A stretch of 64,000 nt of DNA from assembly GCA_945860955.1 (NCBI GenBank), contig CAMATH010000001.1:62001-126000 (forward strand). The letters are read 5' to 3'. A program made the translations under genes and the position numbers. Positions 34,712 through 44,151 of the stretch are shown here, piece by piece; positions within the stretch are counted from its first letter, which is position 1, and every line of letters starts with the position of its first letter. The stretch is from Planctomicrobium piriforme. GTDB lineage: Bacteria > Planctomycetota > Planctomycetia > Planctomycetales > Planctomycetaceae. The notes beneath the pieces were generated by a model. It was given only the letters and a program-made list of their open reading frames with translations. It did not search any database and was not told where the DNA came from.

Positions 34712-37700
34712 CTACGGCAGATTGATCACAGTGATCTGCTTTTCGACATCCAGGCTGATGTCTGAGTCGCCATCGGTCAGTGAGAAGCGGATCGTGCGTG
34801 TTGAATTCGCGGAGATCGCGCCGTTGACGCGGAACGTGACATTCCGCACCAGAGCCTGAACGGCGGCGGGTGTGGCCTTCGAATTGAACGAGACCACCAG
34901 ATTCGCGCCGCCGACTCCACCACTGACCGCGCCAATCTCGATTCCGCCGTACGTCACCACGCCACCGACCACGCCAATCTGACCCGCCAGGATTCCCACG
35001 TTGCGAATCTCCAGCACGTCGGCTGGCGTGGAGCCAACGGGCAGACTCACCGTGAGTGATCCGCCAGCGAAGTCAGTCGAATCGGGATCGACCACAGTCG
35101 CCGTCGACGACACCAGCACGGCGGCCTTCCCTTCCGTGTATGAGACAGCGGCGCCGATCGCTCCCAGAACGGGGGCATCGTTCACCGGTGTCACCACAAT
35201 CTGGCGTGTCGCCGGCTTACTGGTGCCACCATCACCGTCGAGCGCAACGAACTGGACGACACGGGTCGCCGTTGTGGGATTGTCGCCACTGTTGAAGTAC
35301 GCGATTTGCCGGGCCAGAGCCTGCACGACCGCGGGCGTCGCCAGATCATTCAGCGTCATCGTGAGCGCGGCTGACGTGGTGAAGCCGCCGACGCAGGTTC
35401 CGATTGTGACGCCCCCGAATTGAACCTGATTCGTGGACAGTCCAATCTGGCCCGGTGCCGACCCCTGGTTGACGATGACCAGACGATCGGTCTTGACCGC
35501 TCCAGATGCGAACGAGACCTTGAGCGAACCGTGACTGAAATCGACCGAGTCGACATCCGAAATCATGATCGCTCCATCGATGATGACCGGAGTCTGGTTC
35601 TCGGTGTAGGCGACGCTCCCCGATGACGCCGTCAGAATGGGGATGTCGTTGACCGGAGTCACCGCGATGTCGCGCAAAGTCGCCGAATTCAATTCACCCG
35701 TTCCGTCAGCCAATTCGACCCGCAGTGTCCGCGTCGCCGCCGTCGGGTTTTCGCCGACGTTGCGGAACGTGACGTTCTTCGACAGAGCGGCGATCACCGG
35801 GGGTTTCGCGTTCGCGTTGAGCGCCAACACCAGTGCGGAGTTGTCGACAAACCCGCCCGAGATCGTGGCAAACACGACCCCGCCATAGGTCACGTTGGCT
35901 CCTGCCAGACCGATCTGGCCGGCGGCCACTCCCTGATGGCGAATCGCCAGTCGGTCATCCGCTTGGGAACCCGACTGGAAGCTGATCGTTAAGATGCCGT
36001 TGTCGTAGTTGGCGGTATCGGGATCGATCACGGTCGCCGTCGCGTTGACGACCACAGCCGCTCCGTTCTCTGTGTACTTCGCGGCCACCGCAGGCAGCGT
36101 GATCACGGGTGGCAGCCCACCCCGATCCAGAACCGTCACCGCGAACACCTTGTCGAAACTCAATCCCCCCGCGTCAGTGACGCGAACTGTCACGCTGTAG
36201 CTGGCCTTGGTTTCGAAATCCAACGCGACGGCGGTTCGCAACTTGTCTCCGTCGATCGCAAACGCGGCGGCGTCCCCCGCCACGATCGAGTAGACAGGGC
36301 TGTCTCCCGCATCGGGATCCGCCGTCGTCAAGGTTCCCACGTGCGTGCCGGCCGGCAGATTCTCGGCGACGGTTGTCGCTGACAGGGCGATGTCGGTCGG
36401 AGCTTCGTTGACGTCGCCGATCGAAATCGTGAACGCTTTGTCGAGGCTCAAGCCGCCCGCGTCCGTCGTACGGATCGTCACGCTGTAACTCGACTTGGCT
36501 TCGATGTCAAAGGCCGCAGTGGCTTTTAACGCATTGCCGTCGATCGAGAAGGCCGAGACGTCTCCCCCGACGATCTGGTAGGTGAATGTGTCACCCGCAT
36601 CGGGGTCACTGGTCGTCAAGGATCCCACGACGGTGCTGACAGGTTGATTCTCGGCGATCACCGCGGGAGACAGCGCCAGATCGGTGGGGTTCAGATTTCC
36701 CCCCGTGGTCGCGACATGTGTGCCGAAATCGACGTTGTGGTGAATCTCTCCTTCCGGGAGATCTTCGAATTCATAACCGGTTCCGGGGACCGGAGTGCCG
36801 ATCACCACCGGGATCGATCCCAGCACCACATTGGTGCCAGCGCGAACGAACTGCAGGTCGAACCGATGCGGGACGCCATCGCCGACGAACTCGATATCGA
36901 ATGTCGCGGTCTGTCCCGCGCCGATGGCACTGTTCGTTCCGGTGTGGTTGATGATCTTCACCCGCGGATCGGATGCCTGAACTGTCAAATCGACGGCGAC
37001 ATTCGTAACCGCGTTTTGAATCGCGTTGACCACACCGTTCGAGACGCTTGTCGAGAATCCCGAGGCGATTTGAAAGTACAGCGGATCACCCGGGGCGATC
37101 GGGTCAGCCGTTCCGTTGTCGATCGTCGTGGCGGAATGATTGACCGCTCCCGTGAGGAGCGACAGTGCCTCCAATCCCTGGCGGGGGTCAAAGTTCGCCT
37201 GCGGATTCGTCCCCAGGCCAATGACCATCGCGCCCAACGCGTTCAAAGCGGTGATGGTCTGTTGCAGGCCGGCTCCGGAGTTGAACGGTGTCGACGGGCG
37301 GGATGTCTGGGTCAACGAACTGACCGGGACCGAAGTGCCCCCCACACCGGTGATTGTCGATTCCCCATGGGGCTGATAGGCGAAGCCGATGTCGGTCGCG
37401 GTCAGAATGATGGGTAACGCCCCCGCGCGGAATCCACCGCCCCCCACATTTCCAGCCGCCGGCAAGACAGAGTTCAAAGTGTCGGCCTGGAACGAGGCGA
37501 ACGAGGGAACGTCGCCACTGGCACCGGGGTTGAGCTGCGTCGACGCGAGTCCCGCGTTGCCACTGTCAAGGACCGAGCCGTTGTTGTTCCCGTCAAACCC
37601 GACACCCGTCACGAGCTGGTACAGCGCCTCAATGTCGGTCTCGGGTCCGTCGCCGCCGTACCCGGGAGTGGTGCGGTTGAGGGCGGCCTGAATCGCGGTC

Positions 37701-40528
37701 ATGTATTCGGGTGTGCTCGCCGCCACAATCGGCTGATTCAAAATGAACGGGCGGCCGGTGGAGTACTCCCAGGCGAAGTTCGCGTATTCCTCAAATCGCC
37801 CGACGCCAAATCCCAAATCGATCCCCGGCAGCGAGGCCTGCAACTGCGTGATGATCGAGGGGAACGCGGCTCGCACGATCGGGCTGTTGTTCACGAAACT
37901 CCCCGTGTCATCAAACAACAGGAAGACATCCACCATGTTGGTGAGCGCGCCGCTGTTGGGGAGTGTGATGCTGACCGTTTCGCGATGGGTCGCGCCGGCG
38001 GCCAGGGTCGTGGTGATGCTGGTTGGCAAAACGTCTCCGACCGCGAGATTGCTGGTTCCCGCGGGCCACACTGTCCCGCCGGACGTCTGCGGATAACTGC
38101 TCGTTTCGTCGCTGTCGGTGACAGCTCGAACGACATAGGCCCCTGGCGTCAGACCGCCAAACGAGTACGAACCATCGCCCGCGGTCACGGTTGTCGGTTC
38201 GTCAGCATCCCGCACGTCGTTGCGGTTGAGATCGATGTAAACGGTCGTGCCTCCCTTTCCCGATTCACCCGCGTCACGCTGATGGTTGCCATTCACGTCG
38301 TCGAATTTGACGCCGTGAATCTCATTGGGGCGAAACACAGCGGCGGTGTCGAGGCCGGTGCGCGCCTCGGCCGCCGCCAGTGTGATGTCGTGAGTGAGCT
38401 GGGCCGGGGGAGTCGCGTTGAAAACGGTCGGTACCACCATGCGGACTGTGTAACCACCCATTGCGAGGTGGGTAAAGCTGTAGGTTCCCGCTTCATTCAC
38501 CGCGGGAGTGAAGAACTGATCTTCCGCCGTTGTGGTTTGCGGCTCGCCCGCATCCAGCGACCCGTTCCCATTGGTGTCGAGATAGACCGTGATTCCCGCG
38601 AGTCCCCGTTCGCCGGCATTGCGAATTCCGTCTTTGTTGGCGTCAGCATAGACTGTGCCACTGAGGGAGGCGTCATGTGGGGCGTAGTTACCAAAGTCGA
38701 AGCCGCTCGCGTTTTCGCCATTTTTCAGGGCCAGAGTGTGCGAGCCACTGAGGGGATTCGTCGCCCGCCATCCCGACGGAACCACTTCGAGAACTCGCAC
38801 CGATCCAGGCGTGACGCCGGAGATCAGATACGAGCCGTCGACTCCGGTCGTCGCGTGTGGCTCGGTCGAATCGAACACGTTGTTCGAGTTGACGTCAATA
38901 TAGACCGTCTGCCCCGCGAGTCCGTGGTCGGTGAAAAAGCCGGTGGCGGCGTTGAGATCGCGCACGCCGTTGCCGTTGAGGTCACTCCACATGGCCCCTC
39001 CAACGCTTCCCAGCGTGGCGGTGGTCACATTGAAATTCGCGAAGTCCCCCGCGACCGATTCCGCCCCCGAATAGACGGTCACCGTCAGACTGTCGCCGTA
39101 GCCAATTGTGGTTTCCCAGCCACTGGGGAGAATCTCCTGGACTTCGTAGTCCCCCACCTGAAGATCGGGGAACGAATGCCCGCCGGCCGCGTCGGTCAGA
39201 AGGGTCGGCTCGCCAGCATCGGCGAGTTTGTTGTGATTGAGGTCCAGAAACACCGTCCAGTTGGCGAGTCCCGGATCGCGATACGCGCCGGTCAGGTCGA
39301 CATTCCGAACCCCGTCGCGATTGAGATCATTCCACACCGTTCCCCGAATCGATCCATTGAGGACAGTGAAGTTCGCGAAATCCTCGGCAATGGCGGCCTC
39401 CCCGGGATGCACATCGACACTTTGTCGCGTGTCAAAAAACGGTGCGGTGTACCAGCCGTCGGGCAGCACTTCGGTGACTTCATAGGTTCCCTCGGCGACG
39501 CTGATGAAACTGTACGCGCCATTCGCATCAGTCAGTGTCGTGAGTTCGCCCGCGTCGGGTGTGCCGTTGGAATTGTAGTCGAGAAACACCGTCCAGTTTT
39601 CAAGACCCGGCTCGGTGAATTCTCCGGTGGTCGGGTCGGTCGCGCGGTCACCGTCGGCATTCAGGTCATTCCAGATTGTTCCCTGAATCGATCCGTTGAC
39701 CAGACTGAAGTTCGCGTAGTCCTGGGTCGTCTCCGCGCGGGCGACAACCGTCACCGTCTGCTTGTTATCGAAGGGGTCCGGGGAGACGTCCCAATTCGCG
39801 GGAAGCAGTTCCCAGACTTTGTAGTCTCCCGGCGGCAGATCGCCGAAGCGATAATGTCCGTTGGCGTCGGTCAGAGTCACGGGATCGCCCGGTGTGATCG
39901 ACCGGGAGTTGTCCCGGTCGATGAACATGGTCCAGCCGGCAAGTCCGGGTTCTGTGAATTCGCCGGTCACAGGATCCACCGCCCGTTCGGCATCCGCGTT
40001 GAGATCGTTCCAGACCGTCCCAACAATGTCCCCACCGCTGAAGTTGAAGAAGTCGCCCGACTTGTTGTCTTTGTCTTTCTTGACGACCACATCCTGCGAA
40101 ATGGGATTGGTCGCGACCCAGCCGTCCTGAACCACCTCGGCCAGCCGGTACGTGCCGGGCTTGAGTTGGTTGATCGTGAAATCTCCATCCACATTCGTGG
40201 TGGCGAGTGGTTCGAGTGTCCCCACCGCATCGGTATTACGAGTGCCGCTGTTGTCGAGATCGAGGTAGACCTGCCAATTCGGGATCCCGTCCTCGCCTTG
40301 ATCACGAAAGCCGTTCGAATTCGCGTCCTCGTACACCGTCCCGACAATCGTGGTGCTGGCGGTGCCACTGAGGGCCTCGGAGACCAGCATTCCCGACAAC
40401 AGCATTCGCACTTCCAGGGTTTCTGTCGCGACGCGGGCCGGCTGATGTCGCCGACGCGGTCCTTTGGGTTTGCGAACCACGCTTGTTCCCAGGAATTGCG
40501 AGAGGATGCGGCGAAAGTTGAAGTACAT
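34712..40528 (-). CDS. Giant exported surface protein: seven SdrD-B-like modules, VWA, cadherin repeats
   Basis: A 1938-residue protein. The N-terminus has a basic leader and the planctomycete motif ETLEVRMLLSG (near residues 36-46). Seven Cna-B/SdrD-B-like modules follow (about 60-800), starting GTVYEDANSNGFRDQGE, GTVWNDLNADAERAV, GTIWNDLNADGDRAT, GTVWNDLNRDGVRNV, GAMWSDLNGNGVRDL, GTVYADANKDGIRNA and GVKFDDVNGNHQRDA, each with a Ca-binding-like Asp/Asn loop. A VWA-like domain begins near 865 with the MIDAS-like FDDTGS. Two cadherin-like repeats (about 1280-1470) begin NPTDLALSPAVIAENQP and APTDIALSATTVAENLP. Three C-terminal repeats start with YTENGAAVV, YTENQTPVI or YTEGKAAVL. It is probably cell-surface adhesion or matrix; the ligand is unknown. 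Confidence 0.92.
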   Translation of the reverse strand: MYFNFRRILSQFLGTSVVRKPKGPRRRHQPARVATETLEVRMLLSGMLVSEALSGTASTTIVGTVYEDANSNGFRDQGEDGIPNWQVYLDLDNSGTRNTDAVGTLEPLATTNVDGDFTINQLKPGTYRLAEVVQDGWVATNPISQDVVVKKDKDNKSGDFFNFSGGDIVGTVWNDLNADAERAVDPVTGEFTEPGLAGWTMFIDRDNSRSITPGDPVTLTDANGHYRFGDLPPGDYKVWELLPANWDVSPDPFDNKQTVTVVARAETTQDYANFSLVNGSIQGTIWNDLNADGDRATDPTTGEFTEPGLENWTVFLDYNSNGTPDAGELTTLTDANGAYSFISVAEGTYEVTEVLPDGWYTAPFFDTRQSVDVHPGEAAIAEDFANFTVLNGSIRGTVWNDLNRDGVRNVDLTGAYRDPGLANWTVFLDLNHNKLADAGEPTLLTDAAGGHSFPDLQVGDYEVQEILPSGWETTIGYGDSLTVTVYSGAESVAGDFANFNVTTATLGSVGGAMWSDLNGNGVRDLNAATGFFTDHGLAGQTVYIDVNSNNVFDSTEPHATTGVDGSYLISGVTPGSVRVLEVVPSGWRATNPLSGSHTLALKNGENASGFDFGNYAPHDASLSGTVYADANKDGIRNAGERGLAGITVYLDTNGNGSLDAGEPQTTTAEDQFFTPAVNEAGTYSFTHLAMGGYTVRMVVPTVFNATPPAQLTHDITLAAAEARTGLDTAAVFRPNEIHGVKFDDVNGNHQRDAGESGKGGTTVYIDLNRNDVRDADEPTTVTAGDGSYSFGGLTPGAYVVRAVTDSDETSSYPQTSGGTVWPAGTSNLAVGDVLPTSITTTLAAGATHRETVSITLPNSGALTNMVDVFLLFDDTGSFVNNSPIVRAAFPSIITQLQASLPGIDLGFGVGRFEEYANFAWEYSTGRPFILNQPIVAASTPEYMTAIQAALNRTTPGYGGDGPETDIEALYQLVTGVGFDGNNNGSVLDSGNAGLASTQLNPGASGDVPSFASFQADTLNSVLPAAGNVGGGGFRAGALPIILTATDIGFAYQPHGESTITGVGGTSVPVSSLTQTSRPSTPFNSGAGLQQTITALNALGAMVIGLGTNPQANFDPRQGLEALSLLTGAVNHSATTIDNGTADPIAPGDPLYFQIASGFSTSVSNGVVNAIQNAVTNVAVDLTVQASDPRVKIINHTGTNSAIGAGQTATFDIEFVGDGVPHRFDLQFVRAGTNVVLGSIPVVIGTPVPGTGYEFEDLPEGEIHHNVDFGTHVATTGGNLNPTDLALSPAVIAENQPVSTVVGSLTTSDPDAGDTFTYQIVGGDVSAFSIDGNALKATAAFDIEAKSSYSVTIRTTDAGGLSLDKAFTISIGDVNEAPTDIALSATTVAENLPAGTHVGTLTTADPDAGDSPVYSIVAGDAAAFAIDGDKLRTAVALDFETKASYSVTVRVTDAGGLSFDKVFAVTVLDRGGLPPVITLPAVAAKYTENGAAVVVNATATVIDPDTANYDNGILTISFQSGSQADDRLAIRHQGVAAGQIGLAGANVTYGGVVFATISGGFVDNSALVLALNANAKPPVIAALSKNVTFRNVGENPTAATRTLRVELADGTGELNSATLRDIAVTPVNDIPILTASSGSVAYTENQTPVIIDGAIMISDVDSVDFSHGSLKVSFASGAVKTDRLVIVNQGSAPGQIGLSTNQVQFGGVTIGTCVGGFTTSAALTMTLNDLATPAVVQALARQIAYFNSGDNPTTATRVVQFVALDGDGGTSKPATRQIVVTPVNDAPVLGAIGAAVSYTEGKAAVLVSSTATVVDPDSTDFAGGSLTVSLPVGSTPADVLEIRNVGILAGQIGVVGGVVTYGGIEIGAVSGGVGGANLVVSFNSKATPAAVQALVRNVTFRVNGAISANSTRTIRFSLTDGDSDISLDVEKQITVINLP

Positions 40529-40880
40529 TTCGAACTCCGATGTCAGACGAAGAATGAACGAGGCGACCGGTGTCGCGATCGCATGGGGTGGTGATCAGTG
40601 GAGAAATCCCCGGCCAGCCACACACCGGGGAGTATCGATCGAGTTCCGCATGCGCCAGACATTTGCCCCCGGTCGGACGAATTCCAAAGATTCGGAAATC
40701 GCCAAAGTCGTCGTCGGCGATTCTCAACACCAGGTCGACCCAACTGGCCAGCATGGCGGACGTGCGCTTTGTATGTCGACGCCGTAGACGCGGACCGTCA
40801 ATGCTTCATTCTTCCACAAAGAGTCAGCACAGAGGTTGGGATAGCATTTCAGCGACAGGCTTCTGATGCCAACCCGCTTT
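40529..40880. promoter_or_regulatory. Upstream region of the giant surface protein gene
   Basis: About 350 bases between the 3' end of the hydrate epimerase gene and the surface protein start. No gene was seen. A hairpin TCCCCGG (40607-40613)/CCGGGGA (40625-40631) with an 11-base loop lies about 80 bases before the start codon on the minus strand and could sit in the leader or terminate transcription from the epimerase gene. Confidence 0.4.
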
Positions 40881-41564
40881 CTAATCTACTCCCAGAACCC
40901 GATCTCTCAGCCGACGTGGAATTCCAATGTCGATCACGTGGATCGACCCGGTGAACTGCTCCGCTTTCGGAGCGGAAAATCCGAGCTTGGGGGCGACAAA
41001 AGTGGCGGTCGCCGTCGCCCGGATGCACACCCCTTCAGCCCTCCCGGTATCGCAATCGAGGCCGGAAGGAAGGTCAACCGCAAACACCCGACGCTGTGAC
41101 GCGTTGATCGCCTGAATCATCGAGGCGATCGGCTCGCGGGGAGCGCCCCGCGCTCCTGTCCCCAGCAGCGCGTCGACAATCCAATCGCACTCCGACAGGG
41201 ATTCTGGAAAATCCGACAGCGACACGTCCCGATTCCAGACACGAATCGGAATTCCGGCGGCTTGTGCGACTCGACAATTGACGGCGGCATCACCCGTCAA
41301 TTCCGCCGGCTCACAGCTCAATACGACCTCAACCACCACACCCCACAGGTCGAGGTGCCGCGCGATGACAAACCCATCTCCACCGTTATTCCCTTTGCCG
41401 GCGCATATCAGCACTTTGCCCTCAATTCCCAGTTCGAACACCATGGAGGCCGCCCCCCGGCCGGCGTTCTCCATCAGCACGATCCCCGGGAGACCGAATT
41501 CCTCCAGGGCGGCCTGATCGACGGCGCGGACCTCGTCTCGGGTCAGTGATCGCATGCTCGGCAT
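40881..41564 (-). CDS. nnrE: NAD(P)H-hydrate epimerase (YjeF N-terminal domain only)
   Basis: A 227-residue single-domain enzyme that epimerises R-NAD(P)HX so the dehydratase can repair it. LTRDEVRAVDQAALEEFG opens the domain; the substrate loop CAGKGNNGGDGFVIARHL is at about residues 55-71, and DALLGTGARGAPREP, VDLPSGLDCDTG and TFVAPKLGFSAP follow. The C-terminal dehydratase domain found in bifunctional Nnr is absent, so a separate nnrD must exist elsewhere. The start at 41564 (MPSMRSLTRDEV) or 41555 is most likely. It diverges from the short-chain dehydrogenase. Confidence 0.93.
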   Translation of the reverse strand: MPSMRSLTRDEVRAVDQAALEEFGLPGIVLMENAGRGAASMVFELGIEGKVLICAGKGNNGGDGFVIARHLDLWGVVVEVVLSCEPAELTGDAAVNCRVAQAAGIPIRVWNRDVSLSDFPESLSECDWIVDALLGTGARGAPREPIASMIQAINASQRRVFAVDLPSGLDCDTGRAEGVCIRATATATFVAPKLGFSAPKAEQFTGSIHVIDIGIPRRLRDRVLGVD

Positions 41565-41675
41565 TCCTGGTTCTAGGAAGGGGAATTCACATCTGCTACC
41601 ATTCGGCCCCAGATCCGGGCCAGATCCGATTGTCGTTTGTGGCTGGCTGATTCTCCATTGAGGAACCTCACCACC

Positions 41676-42470
41676 GTGTTGAAAGCGTACGCCGACCACT
41701 GGGGGCTGATCACCGGGGCGTCGTCGGGCATCGGTGCCGAGTTCGCCCGACAACTCGCCGCCCGGGGGATGCACCTGGTTCTGGTCGCCCGGCGGGAACA
41801 GCGATTGCGGGAACTTGCCAATGAACTGCAGGTGGCGCACGGGACGAAGTGCGAAATCATCGTCTCTGACCTGGCGAAACCGGGCGAGCCGGCAAAGGTT
41901 CTCGCGGACGTGCGGGCCCGGGGAATCGATGTCGAACTCCTGGTGAACAACGCGGGCTTCGGCATGGTCTCCGGAATCGATGAAACCGAAGTCGATCGGG
42001 CTCTCGAACTGATTCGCCTGAATGTTTCAACACTCACCGAAATGACACTGCTGGTGGTCAAGGACCAGGTGGTTCGTGGTCATGGCGGGGTGATCAATAT
42101 CGGTTCGGTCGTCGCGTTTCAGCCGGTGGGTTACATGGGAGTCTACGCGGCGTCCAAAGCGTTTGTGCTGCATTTCAGCGAAGCGCTGTGGGCCGAAATG
42201 CGTCCCCGTGGGGTGACCGTCACCACCCTCTGCCCGGGGACCACACGCACGGAATTCTTCGATGTTTCCGGAGTTCCCGGCTGGGCTGAGAAAAACCGCT
42301 CGCAGGATGTGAAGACCGTCGTCCGCACGGGCCTGGCGGCGTTCGATAAACGGAAACAGTACGTCGTCTCGGGCTGGATCAACTACATCCTCTCGCTCGC
42401 CGTCCGGCTGGCGACACGGGCGACCGTCGTCAAAGGATCGATGTCTGTCTTTCGGCCACGAAAGAAGTAA
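41676..42470 (+). CDS. Short-chain dehydrogenase/reductase
   Basis: A 264-residue classical SDR. The NADP-binding motif TGASSGIGAEFARQLA, the NNAGFG motif and the catalytic Tyr-x3-Lys (YAASKAF) with GSVVAFQPVGYMG are present. VARREQRL after the second strand suggests NADP preference. The C-terminal part (SGWINYILSLAVRLA) may contact membrane, as in DltE/YqjQ-like SDRs. The start is probably the GTG at 41676, preceded by GAGGAA; no ATG is available. The substrate is unknown. It ends 16 bases before the convergent DUF1501 gene. Confidence 0.9.
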   Translation: MLKAYADHWGLITGASSGIGAEFARQLAARGMHLVLVARREQRLRELANELQVAHGTKCEIIVSDLAKPGEPAKVLADVRARGIDVELLVNNAGFGMVSGIDETEVDRALELIRLNVSTLTEMTLLVVKDQVVRGHGGVINIGSVVAFQPVGYMGVYAASKAFVLHFSEALWAEMRPRGVTVTTLCPGTTRTEFFDVSGVPGWAEKNRSQDVKTVVRTGLAAFDKRKQYVVSGWINYILSLAVRLATRATVVKGSMSVFRPRKK

Positions 42471-42486
42471 TCGCACATTCATTCAC

Positions 42487-43941
42487 TTAGTGGCCCAGAA
42501 TTCCCGAAATAGGAGTACCGTCGCCATAAAGGCTTAAAGGACGGTTGAGATGGTCCAAGATTGTGGTCTCGGCTCCGACTCCGCACAGATGGTACGCCGT
42601 CGCCAGCAGGTCGATCGGCTTCACGGGATTTTCGGCGACGTAGGAACCGGTCGCGTCGGACCGGCCGTAGACGGTGCCGGGCTGAATTCCCGCGCCGGCG
42701 AACAGCGAGGGATACGTCCCCACCCAGTGGTCGCGCCCCGCGCGGGAGTTGATGCGAGGTGTGCGTCCCATTTCGCTCAAGACGACGACTAGAGTTTCCT
42801 CGAACAGCCCCCGATCTTTGAGATCGTCCAGCAGAGCCGCCAGTGCCCGGTCGAAACCGGGAAGCAGCCAGCCTTCGCACGCTTTGAAGTGGTCCCAGTG
42901 GGTGTCCCAACTGAGCAGCGAGATGTCTTGGCTTTCCTTGGTACAGTCCCAGATCGCCGTCGTCAGGGGGACTCCCGCTTCGACCAGTCGTCGCGCCGTC
43001 AGCACGCTCTGTCCAAACAGATTCCAGCCATACCGGTCGCGGGTGGCAGGATCTTCGCGCGAAAGGTCGAGGGCGGCGCGAAATCGTTCGGAGGTGAGCA
43101 GGTCGAGCGATTGCTGTTGCGAACGAGTGTATTTGTCGATCGCCTTCGAGCGGAGCAGATCACCCCGGGCGGCATCAAGCTGTTCCAGCAGGCTGGTGCG
43201 GCGAGAGAGTTGATCGAGCGACATCTGCGGCCCCAAAGCCGCCCCCGCCGGTGTAAACGAGAGCGAGTCGGCCCGCACTCCGCCGGGTTGAAACAGAGGC
43301 TCGCCATTCTTGCCGAACTGTGTGCAGATCGGATCAAACCGCGGCCCCAGAAAGCCAGCGTAGGGACCAGTCCGCCAATATCCCTCTAGCAACCCCAGGC
43401 GATTGGGGAGGCACAGATTGTTGGGGAGCGTTTCACCACCCGGGCGGCCCGCGGGACTGCCTGTCGACTGCAGCGCGGACATGAAAAAGGGCCAGTCGAA
43501 TGGAATCCCGGGATTGAACCCCTTGGTCGCGGTTCCGCCGTTGGTGGCGTGCCTGCCGGTGAGTACGAGACTGGTGTTGTGATTGGCGTCCTCGCTGGTG
43601 ACGCTGCGAACGAGCGCCACGCGGTCCATCCGCTGAGCCATCTGTGGCAGATGCTCACAGACCGGGAACCCGGGCAGGCTCGAGGGAATCGCCTGGTACG
43701 GACCGCGAATCTCGGCGGGGGCGTCGGGTTTGGGATCAAACGTCTCGTACTGACTCCAACCGCCAAACAAAAACAGACAGATGACCGACTTCGCGCGGAC
43801 CGGAGTTTCGACCCGGGAATCACCAGCCAGGGTGGGTGTCCCCGCCAGCGCCTGACCGAGTCCGACGCCGCTGGCGACCAGCAGCTCGCGACGTGTCAGT
43901 CCCGAGCAGACGGGCTTGGGGTTTCCGAGCAGACGAAACAT
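42487..43941 (-). CDS. DUF1501 family exported protein (solitary type)
   Basis: A 484-residue DUF1501 protein with a leader SGLTRRELLVASGVGLGQAL. Recognisable blocks: FGGWSQYETFDPKPDAPAE, MDRVALVRSVTSEDANHNTS, ARRLVEAGVPLTTAIWD, LSEMGRTPRINSRAGRDHWV and FAGAGIQPGTVYGRSDATG. The usual GEFGRTP is SEMGRTP here. It is solitary, without a DUF1549/1553 partner, and ends with GDGTPISGILGH, unlike the operon-type members. The start at 43941 (MFRLLGNPKPVCSG) is chosen by the leader. Confidence 0.9.
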   Translation of the reverse strand: MFRLLGNPKPVCSGLTRRELLVASGVGLGQALAGTPTLAGDSRVETPVRAKSVICLFLFGGWSQYETFDPKPDAPAEIRGPYQAIPSSLPGFPVCEHLPQMAQRMDRVALVRSVTSEDANHNTSLVLTGRHATNGGTATKGFNPGIPFDWPFFMSALQSTGSPAGRPGGETLPNNLCLPNRLGLLEGYWRTGPYAGFLGPRFDPICTQFGKNGEPLFQPGGVRADSLSFTPAGAALGPQMSLDQLSRRTSLLEQLDAARGDLLRSKAIDKYTRSQQQSLDLLTSERFRAALDLSREDPATRDRYGWNLFGQSVLTARRLVEAGVPLTTAIWDCTKESQDISLLSWDTHWDHFKACEGWLLPGFDRALAALLDDLKDRGLFEETLVVVLSEMGRTPRINSRAGRDHWVGTYPSLFAGAGIQPGTVYGRSDATGSYVAENPVKPIDLLATAYHLCGVGAETTILDHLNRPLSLYGDGTPISGILGH

Positions 43942-44151
43942 GACGGAGACCTCTTGCGGGAGTGGTTCAAATTGCCGTTCCTCAACGCGTCTCGCGACGT
44001 GGCACGATGCCCCTTGCAGCTCCAAACGCCTGATGAATATACTCAAGCTCCGTCGCGCTTTGAAGCCCCATCCGCGACAATCCGGGATTCAAGGCGACGT
44101 TCTCGTTCGCGCGATCGAGTGCCCACCACGAGAAAGTCACACGCTCCCTCT

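Noticed and set aside
37985-40594. An 869-residue open frame on the plus strand opposite the giant surface protein
   Set aside because: It is a mirror of the repetitive SdrD-B coding sequence on the other strand: rich in Arg/Val/Ile/Gly, with no recognisable domain. High GC with strong third-position bias keeps antisense frames open.
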